From Streptomyces sp. NBC_01296 (GTDB lineage Bacteria > Actinomycetota > Actinomycetes > Streptomycetales > Streptomycetaceae), in contig NZ_CP130720.1 of assembly GCF_035984415.1 (NCBI RefSeq), positions 3,162,001 to 3,226,000 of the forward strand: DNA of 64,000 nucleotides. The letters run 5' to 3'. The translations under genes were made by a program, and so were the position numbers. Shown here one piece after another: positions 28,675-37,900 of this stretch (its first letter is position 1; each line of letters opens with the position of its first letter). The notes under the pieces were generated by a model that worked only from the letters and a program-made list of their open reading frames with translations, was not told the DNA's origin and searched no databases.

Positions 28675-31600
28675 CTACGGCTGGGGCTCGAAGTCCCAGT
28701 ACGGGCGGTTCTGCTGGCGGGCCGAGACCGTGTGGACGTGTTGGGGGCCCAGAGTGCGGGTCAGGGCCTTGAGGCCGGCGTCCTCGTGCTTCTGGGCCTC
28801 CGCGTCCTCGCGGGCCGAGCGGAGATCCGCCGCCAGGGCGATCTGGGCGCTCAGGGTCATCGGGTGGTCCGGGCCCAGGATCTGCTCGCAGCCCCGGAGG
28901 GTTTCACGGCTCAGGGACACCGCGTCCTCGAAGTGCCCCGTGATGTTGCGGTGCCCGGTGGCGTTCAGGGCGCAGCCCAGCGTCCACGGGTGGCGGTCGC
29001 CGACCGCGCCGCGCATGCCGACCAGGGCCTGTTCCGCCAGGTTGAGGGCCTCGACCCGCTCGCCCTGGGCGCGCAGGACGAGGCCGAGGTTGCCCACCGT
29101 GCCGATGCTGTACGGGTGGGCCAGCCCCAGCTGCGTCTGGTAGCCCCGGACGACCTCCTCCGAGATCCGGCGGGCCTCGCCGATGTCCCCGTACTCCCGC
29201 AGGTACGTGGCATAGTCCGAGGCCACCATCAGGGTCCAGGGGAACTCCGCGCCGAAGACCCGGGTCGAGCGTTCCAGGACGCTGCGCAAGCGGGCCCCGG
29301 CCCCCGGGATGTCCCCCGAGCGGCGCAGGCACATGCCGAGGTTGTGCTCGGCGCGCAGGGTCTGGGGGTGGTTGGGGCCCAGGACCTGGGAGTTGAGCTT
29401 GAGGCCCTGTTCCTGCCGGGCGAGGGCTTCGCGGTAGCGGCCCATCAGGCGCAGTCCCATGGCGCAGCCGATGCCGGAGGAGAGCGTCGCGATGTGCCGT
29501 ACGCGCAGCACCCGCTCGCGGCGCCGCAGGGTGTCGAGGTCGGCCTCGTACGCCTCCTGGTAGCGGCCCAGCAGCCGCAGCGCGACGGCGACGTTGTTCT
29601 CGGCGTTCAACGTCGTGGAGTCGTCCTCGCCGAGCAGCTCGCGGTAGCGCGCGAAGGCGTGTTCCAAGAGCTCCCGCGCCCGGTCGAACTTGGCCGTGCT
29701 GAGCAGCACCCCGGCGTACGTGCTGGTGGCGCGCAGGGTCTCCAGGTCCCGGTCGCCCCGCTCGGCCAGCAGCCGGTCGGCGACCGATTTGGCGAGGGTC
29801 TCGGCGCGCTTGAAGTGGCCGAGCATCCGCAGGGCGCCGCCGTAGTGGTAGCTGAGCTCGCGGACCTGGTCGTGGTCGTCGCCCAGCATCGTGCGCCACA
29901 CGGCGTCGGTCTGCTCGGCGAGCCGCAGGCAGGTGCGGTACTCCCCGGCGAGGATCAGGTAGCGCAGGCAGTGCAGCAGGAAGGTCTGGATCCGCGGGTT
30001 GCTGCTGGTCAGGACGCCGGAGGTCTCCAGGTGCGGGATCAGTTCGGCGTAGCGGGGCCACAGCCGGGAGTCGGAGGGCCGGCCCGGGTCGGCGGCTGCG
30101 AGGACCTGCCGGACGGCGCGGGAGAGCGGTTCGGCCTCGTCCTCGGAGAGGTTCTCGCGGACGATCCCGTGCACCATGCGGTGCAGCTGTACGGTCTCCA
30201 GCCCGCCGCCGCCCTCCTCCACCGACAGGTCGGAGTACTCGAGGCGGACGACGGAGAACTGGACGAGCTTGTTGAGGGCGGCGTTCCACCGGATCTGGTC
30301 GTTGATCAGCCCGGCGAGCTGCTCGGGCACGTCGGCGGCGGGGAACTCGCGCAGCAGCCGCAGCGGCACCGGCCCGGGGGCGAAGAACACGAACAGCCGC
30401 AGCAGGGAGAGCGCGTCGGGGAAGTTCTCCCGGACGTTGTTCAGCAGTATCGCGAGGGCGGTCGGGAAGGGCAGCGGGTAGTCGTCGGAGACGGTCACGG
30501 CCTCCCGGGAGTCCAGTCTGCGCTGGAGCAGGGCCAGGTAGTCGCCCACCGTCAGCGGGGAGTCGGCGAGCCAGCCGGCGGTCTGGTCGAGGGCGAGGGG
30601 GTAGTCCTCCAGGGCCTCGGCGAGCTGGTCGGCCTCCTCGCCGGTGAGCCGGCGGGCCCGGCGGCGGATGAAGGTGATGGACTCGGGCCGGGCGTACAGC
30701 GGGACTTCGAGGAGGCTGGTGTGCCGGGAGGCCCATTCGCGGTTGCGGGAGGTGATGATGACGTCGCCCGCGCCGGACGGCAGCAGGTCGGTGAGGTCGT
30801 CGGGGTTGTCGCAGCCGTCGAAGACCACCAGCCAGCGGCTGTACGGGGAGCCGCGCCGCAGCGCCTCCAGGACGGCCCGGATCTGCTCGCCGTAGCTGCC
30901 GGCGCCGCGCGGCAGGCCCATCGCGGGGGCCAGGTCGGCGAGCCGCTCGCGCAGGGTGGGCCGGTCCTCGGCGGGGACCCACCACACCACGTCGTACTCG
31001 GAGGCGAAGCGGTACGCGTACTCGGTGGCGACCTGCGTCTTGCCCACCCCGGACAGCCCGAGCAGGGTGACGGTCGACGCGCCGGGCGGGGCATCGGCGA
31101 GGGCGGCGCGCAGTCGGCCGATGACGTCGTTGCGGCCGGTGAAGCGCGGGTTGCGGCGCGGGATCCGGCCCCAGATCTCGGGCGGGTCGTTGGGGAAGCG
31201 GGGGCCGCGGCGGCCGGTCTCGGTGCCGATCCGGTCGGTGGGCAGCTCGAGCCGGCGCAGCACGCGGTACTCCGCCTCGTACGCGTCCAGGCCCCACAGG
31301 TCGGTCTTCTCCAGCACGGCGGCGGCGCTGGGCAGCGGCGCGTCGGTGAGGCAGACGGCCGCGAACTTGTCGGGGTGGTGGTCGGTGACGGTGCGCAGGG
31401 CGGTGTTCCACTCCTCGTCGGTGTGGGCGGCGGCGGAGAAGTAGCGCTCGCTGAGGATGAGCAGGACCCGGCTGCCGCTGCGGGCCAGGTCGTCGAGGGC
31501 GGGGGCGAGGCCGGGGCTGGACTGCGGGTCCCAGCGCGCGAGGGCGACCCGGTGGCCGTGCTCCTCGAGGCGGTGGGCGATCCACACGGCCCAGGGCCGG

Positions 31601-31683
31601 TTGAACCCCGCGAAGCTGATGACGAAGCGCTGCGGCTGCGCGGCTCCGTCGCGGTCTCGGTCCTGCCGAAGTCCGGTGGTCAT
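28675..31683 (-). CDS. TIR-NB-ARC-TPR protein (FxSxx-COOH system, FxsT type)
   Basis: The 1002-residue STAND-type protein has three parts. Residues ~18-145 form a TIR domain (RFVISFAGFNRPWAVWIAHRL ... ILSERYFSAAAHTDEEWNTAL); the Glu of DEEW (90-91) sits where NADase TIR domains keep the catalytic Glu. Residues ~180-500 form an NB-ARC ATPase with P-loop GLSGVGKT (209-216), WLVVFDGCDNP (Walker B) and DYPLALDQTAGWL. Residues ~580-1000 hold about ten tetratricopeptide repeats, many with the LGxxHPxTL spacing. FxsT proteins accompany FxSxx-COOH peptides. In known loci a TIR-like FxsC is separate; here no separate FxsC is found and the TIR domain is part of this protein. Last gene of the operon. 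Confidence 0.88.
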   Translation of the reverse strand: MTTGLRQDRDRDGAAQPQRFVISFAGFNRPWAVWIAHRLEEHGHRVALARWDPQSSPGLAPALDDLARSGSRVLLILSERYFSAAAHTDEEWNTALRTVTDHHPDKFAAVCLTDAPLPSAAAVLEKTDLWGLDAYEAEYRVLRRLELPTDRIGTETGRRGPRFPNDPPEIWGRIPRRNPRFTGRNDVIGRLRAALADAPPGASTVTLLGLSGVGKTQVATEYAYRFASEYDVVWWVPAEDRPTLRERLADLAPAMGLPRGAGSYGEQIRAVLEALRRGSPYSRWLVVFDGCDNPDDLTDLLPSGAGDVIITSRNREWASRHTSLLEVPLYARPESITFIRRRARRLTGEEADQLAEALEDYPLALDQTAGWLADSPLTVGDYLALLQRRLDSREAVTVSDDYPLPFPTALAILLNNVRENFPDALSLLRLFVFFAPGPVPLRLLREFPAADVPEQLAGLINDQIRWNAALNKLVQFSVVRLEYSDLSVEEGGGGLETVQLHRMVHGIVRENLSEDEAEPLSRAVRQVLAAADPGRPSDSRLWPRYAELIPHLETSGVLTSSNPRIQTFLLHCLRYLILAGEYRTCLRLAEQTDAVWRTMLGDDHDQVRELSYHYGGALRMLGHFKRAETLAKSVADRLLAERGDRDLETLRATSTYAGVLLSTAKFDRARELLEHAFARYRELLGEDDSTTLNAENNVAVALRLLGRYQEAYEADLDTLRRRERVLRVRHIATLSSGIGCAMGLRLMGRYREALARQEQGLKLNSQVLGPNHPQTLRAEHNLGMCLRRSGDIPGAGARLRSVLERSTRVFGAEFPWTLMVASDYATYLREYGDIGEARRISEEVVRGYQTQLGLAHPYSIGTVGNLGLVLRAQGERVEALNLAEQALVGMRGAVGDRHPWTLGCALNATGHRNITGHFEDAVSLSRETLRGCEQILGPDHPMTLSAQIALAADLRSAREDAEAQKHEDAGLKALTRTLGPQHVHTVSARQQNRPYWDFEPQP

Positions 31684-31747
31684 GCGGCCGTCTCCCTGGA
31701 ATCCGGGCGGTGGACGGGGTTGAAACGGTAGCGCAGCGGACGGTCCG

Positions 31748-33004
31748 TCACCCCTGTGCGAACGGGGCGAGTTCGGGGTGCTGCACGCACCAGGCGCGGC
31801 GCTCCCGGTCGACGGCGCGGCGGGCGACGGCGTGCTGGTCCCCCGGCGGCGGCAGGTCGTCCATGGCCCGTTCGGCCGCGGCCATGGCGGCGGTGAACTC
31901 CCGCCCGGCGGCGGTGAGTTGCGGATGCCTGTGGAGCACGGGCAGGACGGCGGCGACCTGGGCGCGGATCCGGGCGTGCTGGGCCCAGGCGCCGCGGGCG
32001 CCGTAGAGGGCGGCGCGCTGCCAGTACCCGGCCAGGGCCAGGTGGGCGTACGCGCCGTGCAGGAGTCCGTCGAGCGGGCGGGGGTCGCTGCGCCAGGGGG
32101 CCCAGTGCCGGGGCGTGCGGTCGGCGGTGTGCAGGGTCAGGACGTCGGCGAGGGCGGTGAGCTTGCCGTGCTGCACCTCGTGGACGAGGGTCGCGGCGAG
32201 CGCGGGCGGGGCCTGGGTGCGGGCGAGCACGGACCCGGCGGCCGCGGGCAGGGTGGCGCCGCTGGAGCGGGAGCCGCCGCCCAGCGGGACGACGGAGCGC
32301 AGCAGCAGGCCGATCTCCTCGGCGCGGGCGGTGTCGTAGCGGTCGAGCAGCGTGAGCGCGCCGGACCACTGGGTGTCCCAGCGCTTGTGGCCCTTGGGGG
32401 TGAGCCGGCGGGCGGGGCGCACGGGCGCCGGGTGGGCGGGGCCGGGGGCCCGGTAGGGGTCGAGGTCGTCGAGGGCGGTGCGGCCGCCGGGCAGGGTGTG
32501 CAGGGCGAGGGTGGCGGGGTCGTCGGGGTCCCAGGAGCACTCGGTGAGGGCGAGCGGGCCGGGCCGGGCGGGGCGCAGCAGCCCGAGGGTGGGCAGGACG
32601 AGCCGGCCGTGGAGGGGCCGCAGGGTGGCCTTGAAGGCGATCCCGGAGCGCAGGGCCGCGGCGACGGCGAGCGCGCCGAGGTGGCCGAGGTCGGCCGGGG
32701 GCCCGTACGGGGCGTGCAGCCGGCGCAGGGTCTCCTCGGCCCACACCCCGGTGGCCGGGTAGTGCAGTACGTCGCGGACGGCGTCGGGGGCGTGCCGTTC
32801 GGCCTCCTCCAGCAGCGCCCAGTGGTCGGCGGCCTCCCCGGCCCGCCCGCCGGGGGCGGCGTCGAGCACCCCGCGCAGCAGGACGAGCCGCTTGGAGCGG
32901 CGGATGTCGCGGACCAGGCGGGTGCCGCCGACGGAGGGCTCGGTGGAGGCGAGGGCACTCAGGGTCGCCGAGGTGACGGCGAACCCGGTCAGGGGGGCGG
33001 TCAT
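31748..33004 (-). CDS. HExxH-type peptide-modifying enzyme (putative 2-oxoglutarate-dependent beta-hydroxylase)
   Basis: The 418-residue protein matches the HEXXH-containing RiPP modification family, members of which have recently been described as 2-oxoglutarate-dependent peptide beta-hydroxylases. The metal motif is LVHEVQHGKL (about 274-278). The N-terminal helical half (LTGFAVTSATLSALASTEPS...) is also typical. In many FxsB proteins this module is fused to the radical SAM part and has lost its motif; here it is separate and keeps HExxH. The ATG overlaps the fxsB stop (ATGA). It probably acts on the FxsA peptide after or before cyclophane formation; the order is unknown. Confidence 0.85.
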   Translation of the reverse strand: MTAPLTGFAVTSATLSALASTEPSVGGTRLVRDIRRSKRLVLLRGVLDAAPGGRAGEAADHWALLEEAERHAPDAVRDVLHYPATGVWAEETLRRLHAPYGPPADLGHLGALAVAAALRSGIAFKATLRPLHGRLVLPTLGLLRPARPGPLALTECSWDPDDPATLALHTLPGGRTALDDLDPYRAPGPAHPAPVRPARRLTPKGHKRWDTQWSGALTLLDRYDTARAEEIGLLLRSVVPLGGGSRSSGATLPAAAGSVLARTQAPPALAATLVHEVQHGKLTALADVLTLHTADRTPRHWAPWRSDPRPLDGLLHGAYAHLALAGYWQRAALYGARGAWAQHARIRAQVAAVLPVLHRHPQLTAAGREFTAAMAAAERAMDDLPPPGDQHAVARRAVDRERRAWCVQHPELAPFAQG

Positions 33005-34536
33005 GAGGCGGCCGCCCGCACGTTCGCCTGGCCGGCGGGGAACGGGCCCGGCAGGCCGGGGTCCGGACCGGCCGCCTGCCGGGTCGCCTCCCCGGCGGGG
33101 AACGGCGCGGCACGGCCCGCGCCCGAGCCTGCCGCCTGCCGGGTCACCTCGCCGGCGGGGAGCGGGCCGGGCGGGCCGGCGGCGGGGCCGAGCGGGCCCG
33201 GGTCTTGACCGGGCACCTCGCCGGCGGTCGGGCCGGCCGGCTGCGGGGTGGCCGTGAGCGGCCGGGGCTCCCGCGGTGCTTCGGCCGCGCTCTGCCGGGG
33301 CGGGTCCCCCGCAGCCGCCTGTTGCAGGGCGGCCGCGATGTGGCGGATGACGACCTGGAGGTCGGCGCAGTACACGGAGGGCCGGCGGAAGCCCTCGCCG
33401 GCGCGGTAGCGGTGCGGGTAGTGCCCGCCACCGCAGACCTCGACGAGCTCGCAGGCGCGGCAGCCGTCGGCGAGGGCTTCCCGGCCGAGCTGGCGGGCGG
33501 CGAGCCCGGGGTGGTCGAGGAACGCGTCGAAGCTGTGGTGCTCCAGGGTCATTCCGGTGGCGGCGGCGCCCTCGTAGGCGGATTTGAGCGAGTCGGCCTG
33601 CTCGATGGCGCCGTCGGTCTCGATCACGGCGGTGGTGGCGGGGGCGAGGCCGAGGGTCTCGGTGGCGGCGGGCAGTCCGAGCAGCAGGGCGATGATCTCC
33701 TCGAAGATCCGGATCCGGGTCCGCAGCACCGCGTCGTGCCACCAGCGCTCGAAGACGGCGAGGAGCCAGTCGGCGTACTTGGCGGCGGGCGGGTGGTGGC
33801 CGGGCGGCGGGGTGCTCCAGTTGGCCAGCGGCAGCAGCAGTCCGATGACCGGCGGGGCGAAGGCGAGCAGGGACTCGTACGTCTCCACCGGGTCCTGGTC
33901 GAGGTCGACGACGCAGAGCACCCCGGCGTAGCTCTCGGGGTGCCGGGCCAGGAGGCGCAGGCCGCGGGCGGCGGCGCCGAACCCGGGGCGCCCGGAGTGG
34001 TCCACGCGGCGCGCGTTGTGTGCGGGCAGACCGCCGTCGAGGCTGACGCCGATGCGTATCCCGGCGGCGGCGAGCGCCGCGAGCCGGCTGCGGGTGAGCA
34101 GGGTCCCGTTGGTCTGGACGGTGGCGGTCACCCGGGTCCCCGGCGAGGTCCGGGCGAGGGCGGCCCGTACGGCGTCCACGGGGGCGGCCAGTTCGGCGGG
34201 GGCGGTGAGCAGGGGCTCGCCGCCGTGCAGGACGAGGTCGACGCGGGCCAGGTCGTGGGCGGCGGCGTGCTCGGCGATGCGGTCGGCGGCGCGGGCGGTG
34301 GTGGCCGGGGACATCGCGGCCGGCTGGCCGCGCCAGCCCTGGTCGGCCATCTCGTACACGTAGCAGTAGGTGCAGGCGAGGTTGCAGCGGCTGCGGGTCT
34401 TGAGCACGAACTGCCGTATCGGGTACGGCCGGTGGCCTGCGGCGCGCAGCGCGGGCACGTCGAGCCGGGCGTACGGCCAGGGCGCGTGGATCCGATGGGA
34501 GGGCAGCACGACATCGCTCGTGTTGGTCTGCCTCAT
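33001..34536 (-). CDS. fxsB: Radical SAM/SPASM cyclophane synthase FxsB
   Basis: The 511-residue enzyme is the maturase of the FxSxx-COOH peptide. Its radical SAM cluster CNLACTYCYVY has Cys 51, 55 and 58, followed by VLHGGEPLL and NGTLLT motifs. A SPASM region with Cys in DGCRACELVEVCGGGH (~355-370) and VYCADLQ would hold extra Fe-S clusters. Such enzymes cross-link an aromatic ring to a nearby beta carbon. The last ~110 residues are a Pro/Ala/Gly tail with three P(F/L)PAGE(V/A)TRQAAG-like repeats, unlike a folded domain. ATG 34536 has GGGAGGTACGAACG before it. The gene lies 126 bases after fxsA. Confidence 0.93.
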   Translation of the reverse strand: MRQTNTSDVVLPSHRIHAPWPYARLDVPALRAAGHRPYPIRQFVLKTRSRCNLACTYCYVYEMADQGWRGQPAAMSPATTARAADRIAEHAAAHDLARVDLVLHGGEPLLTAPAELAAPVDAVRAALARTSPGTRVTATVQTNGTLLTRSRLAALAAAGIRIGVSLDGGLPAHNARRVDHSGRPGFGAAARGLRLLARHPESYAGVLCVVDLDQDPVETYESLLAFAPPVIGLLLPLANWSTPPPGHHPPAAKYADWLLAVFERWWHDAVLRTRIRIFEEIIALLLGLPAATETLGLAPATTAVIETDGAIEQADSLKSAYEGAAATGMTLEHHSFDAFLDHPGLAARQLGREALADGCRACELVEVCGGGHYPHRYRAGEGFRRPSVYCADLQVVIRHIAAALQQAAAGDPPRQSAAEAPREPRPLTATPQPAGPTAGEVPGQDPGPLGPAAGPPGPLPAGEVTRQAAGSGAGRAAPFPAGEATRQAAGPDPGLPGPFPAGQANVRAAAS

Positions 34537-34662
34537 CGTTCGTACCTCCCGCGCCGCGGACGGTGCATCCCTGCCCGGCGGACGGCACCGGCTAACGGCG
34601 GAAACGGGTCAACTGTGGCTGCTCTGCGTATCCTTGGGAATGCGGTGCGTGAGGGATCGGCG

Positions 34663-34857
34663 TCAGGCCACTCCGGAATCGAACGCGTTGAGGATCTCGG
34701 CGGGGTGGGTGACCCGCTGCACCATGCCTTCGATGACCCGGGCGAGCACGGGATGGTCGATCCCGCGCAGTGCGGCCAGGTCGAAGCCGGAGAGGTCCGG
34801 TAACTGCCCGGAACAGGCGGAGCCCGCCGCTTCCGCTTCCTGCTGCCGAGTCACCAT
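34663..34857 (-). CDS. fxsA: FxSxx-COOH type precursor peptide FxsA
   Basis: The 64-residue peptide is the likely RiPP precursor. The leader part (SGQLPDLSGFDLAALRGIDHPVLARVI) is of FxSxx-COOH precursor type; the core is the C-terminal LNAFDSGVA. The usual family ends exactly F-x-S-x-x, but here one more Ala follows (FDSGVA). The Phe-Asp-Ser triad is the expected three-residue cyclophane site of FxsB-like enzymes. There is no N-terminal signal peptide. It lies between the vWA gene and fxsB and is coded on the same strand. Confidence 0.88.
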   Translation of the reverse strand: MVTRQQEAEAAGSACSGQLPDLSGFDLAALRGIDHPVLARVIEGMVQRVTHPAEILNAFDSGVA

Positions 34858-34917
34858 GGGCTGCCCGTCCCCCTGTCGAGTCGTGATCTCCGATGGTCCA
34901 CTACCCGGTCGGCGGGG

Positions 34918-37900
34918 TTACAGCCCCGCCTCCAGGGTGCGGACCCGGGACTGCAGTGCTTCGCGCCGCTCCGCGGCGGGCTCCCCGAGCCGGGTCCACA
35001 ACTCCACGGCCGAGCGGTACGCGTCCAGCGCCGCCCGGGGCCGCGCCAGGCGCTCCAGCACCTCGCCGCGCAACTCCTGCACCCGCGCGGCCAGTTCCAC
35101 CGCCACGTCCCGCCGCTCCTCCCGGTCGGCGGCCAGCGCGGACCGCCAGGCCCGGCGGTAGGAGTCCGCGGCCCGGTCGAGCCGGTCCAGCGCCCGGGTG
35201 TGCGCGTGGATCTCCTGCTGGACGTCGCCGTGCTCGCGCCACGCGCGGGCCTGCTCCAGCGGGCTGCGGCTCTGCCGGACGGCCAGCTCCAGCAGGTACT
35301 CCGCCTCCCGCAGGTCCACCACGTCGCCCTCGTAGCCGTGCCGCAGCCGCAGCCCCTGCGCGAGCCGCATCAGCCGCTGCGCGGAGCGCGCGTCGGACTG
35401 CGGGACCGCCGCCCGGCTGTCGCGCAGCACCCGTACGGCCGTCGAGGTGAACCGCCGCCCGTCGGCGGCCCGCGCCCGGTCCAGGAGTACGTCGCCCCAC
35501 TCGGGCAGCAGCTCCCCGTAGGCCTCCCCGTCGCGGGGGATCAGCCGGCGGGCCCGGCCGTACGCCTCGGCCGCGTCCTCCAGCGCCGCCGGATCCGCGT
35601 CCCGCGCGTACCGGGCCCGGTGCACCCGCGCCAGGCAGACCAGCCCGGCCAGCCGCAGCTCCGCGTCCCCGGCTGCCTCGGCCAGGGCCAGGTCCAGCTG
35701 CCCGGCCGCCTCCTCCAGCCGCGCGGGCAGGTACCGCAGGGCCGTGGCCAGCTCCACCCCTACGCGGGCGGCCGCCGCTCCCGACGGCTCGCCGGCCAGC
35801 CCCGCCGCCAGGTGCTCGGCGGCCTGCCCGGCCAGGGCGGTGCGCTCCTGCGGGTCGGGGGTGCGGGGCAGCAGGGCCAGCAGGACCCGGCCGAGGGCCG
35901 GCCGCACCGCCGGGTCGGAGGCCGCGCCGCCGGTCACCGCCTCCAGCGCGGACTGCGCCTCGCGCAGCGCGCCCGTGTCCTCGCGGAGCTCGCCGAGGCG
36001 GACCAGGGTCTGCGCCCGCCACACCACGCAGTCGAGGCGCAGCCGCGGGTCGAGGTCCGGGTCGGGGGCGCCGCCGACGGCCGCGAACTCCCGTTCCGCG
36101 GCGGCCAGCAGTTCCGTGTCCGGCTCGGCCGCCAGGGCCTGCTCGTACAGCACCCGGCCGAGGACGGCCCGGGCCGGCGGGGTGCCGAGGCCGGCCACCG
36201 CCCGCTCGGCCTCCGCGAGCAGTTCCGGGTCCCGCTGCCCGGCCCACAGCCGCAGCAGTACCCCGGCCAGCTCGCACTCCGCCTCGCCCGGCGGGTCCTC
36301 GGGCCCGGCGGGTGCGGCCACGGCCCGGCGCAGTACGGCGACGGCCTCGTACAGTCCGCGCTGCCCGCCGTCGCCCCCTTGACGGTCCTGCGCGGCGAGC
36401 CGGTCGCGGGCCGTGCGCACCGCCCAGGCCCGGCCGGGCGGGGGTGCGACGGGCTCGGCGACGGCCGGGGCCTCGGCGGGCGGCCCGGGCAGGTAGCGCC
36501 GTACGACGCGGGCCGAGACCTCGGCGAAGGCCCGCGGGAGCCGCCCGGCGGGGACCCGCTCCTCGCCGCCCTCCTCGACCACCGGGGCGCCGGTGAGCTG
36601 GGAGACGGCCAGGGCGGGGAAGTTCCGTACGCCCCGCCCGAAGTGCGCGAGCACGTACTCGGAGCAGTGCTTGAGCACGAGCGCGGCCTCGTCCCGGCCG
36701 AGCGGGCCGAGCAGGACGTCCTGGACGCCGGGCACGAACTCGTACCACTGCCCGGCGGACCGGCCGCGCCGCAGCAGCCCGCTCAGCAGCACCTCCGCCA
36801 GGTCGGAGGGCTCGGAGTCGGGCAGCATCGTGCGCTGTACGAGCCGCATCACGGGCAGGGTCAGCGGCGCCGCCGACAGGTACACGGCGAGCTGTACGGC
36901 GCGGGGCGAGGCGGAGGCGCGGAAGCGGCGCACCAACTCGCGCGGCGGGCGGACGGCGCGCGGCGGCGGGACGGGCGCCGCGGGGTGGTCGGCGAGCACC
37001 CGGCCCACCTCGGCGGGGACGGGCCCGGTGCCGAGCCCGGCGACGAGGCGGGCCCAGGCGCCGAGCGCGGTGGCGCTGGGCGGCAGGACGGGGACGGTCA
37101 GCCCGCCGGTGGGCCGCCCGTGGCGGGCCGGCCGGTCGGGCCGGAACCGCAGCTTGCCGGCGCTGCCCTCGGCGCGGGTGAGGGCGCCCCGCTCGGTCGG
37201 CAGCCAGCTGCGGCTCCACAGCCGCTGCGGCAGCGGCTGGACGACGACGCACGGGGCGCACTCGGCCCAGCGGTGCAGCAGCCGCTGGGCCTCGCCCTCG
37301 CGCCAGAGCGCTCCGGCGCAGTCGGAGACGACCATGGTCAGGGCCCGCCCCGTCGGGTCCCGCAGCTGGTCCCCGGAGCGCAGCCGGGTGCCGGGGCCGG
37401 GTCCGCGCCCGACGGCGGCCCGGCCGTCGCCGAGCCGGTGCAGGTAGTGCACCTGTACGTCCCGGAAGGCGCCGAGGCGCTCGCACACGGACCTCAGTTC
37501 CTCGAACATGTCGTGCCACACGGCCATCGACGGCGAGGCGTCCATGACCAGCCGTACGGTCGCCTCACGCCGGCTCTCGGGCCGCAGCACCGGGATGACC
37601 AGCCCGAGGGCCCGGGCGCTGGCCTCGGCGGTGGCCGGCTCGTCGAGGACGAGGCGGGTGGGCGGGCCGGGCGGGCGGTGCCGCTGGAGGGCGCGCAGGG
37701 CCCGCTGGATCTCCAGGATCCGGGGCAGCGCGGCCGCTCCGGGGACCCGTACGGGCACTCCGGCGCCGGCGGGGAACTCGGCGGCCTCCTCCGCCACGGT
37801 CCCCAGGACCCGGGAGGCGTAGAGCCGGACCGGGTCTTCCGGATCGGGCTCGGGCCGTACGGGTTCCTCCTCGGGCTGCGGTGCACCGCCCGCGGTCCGC

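Noticed and set aside
28732..31731. Plus-strand frame of 999 codons opposite the TIR-NB-ARC-TPR gene
   Set aside because: Composition is Gly/Val/Gln-rich antisense of the TPR repeats, with no domain.
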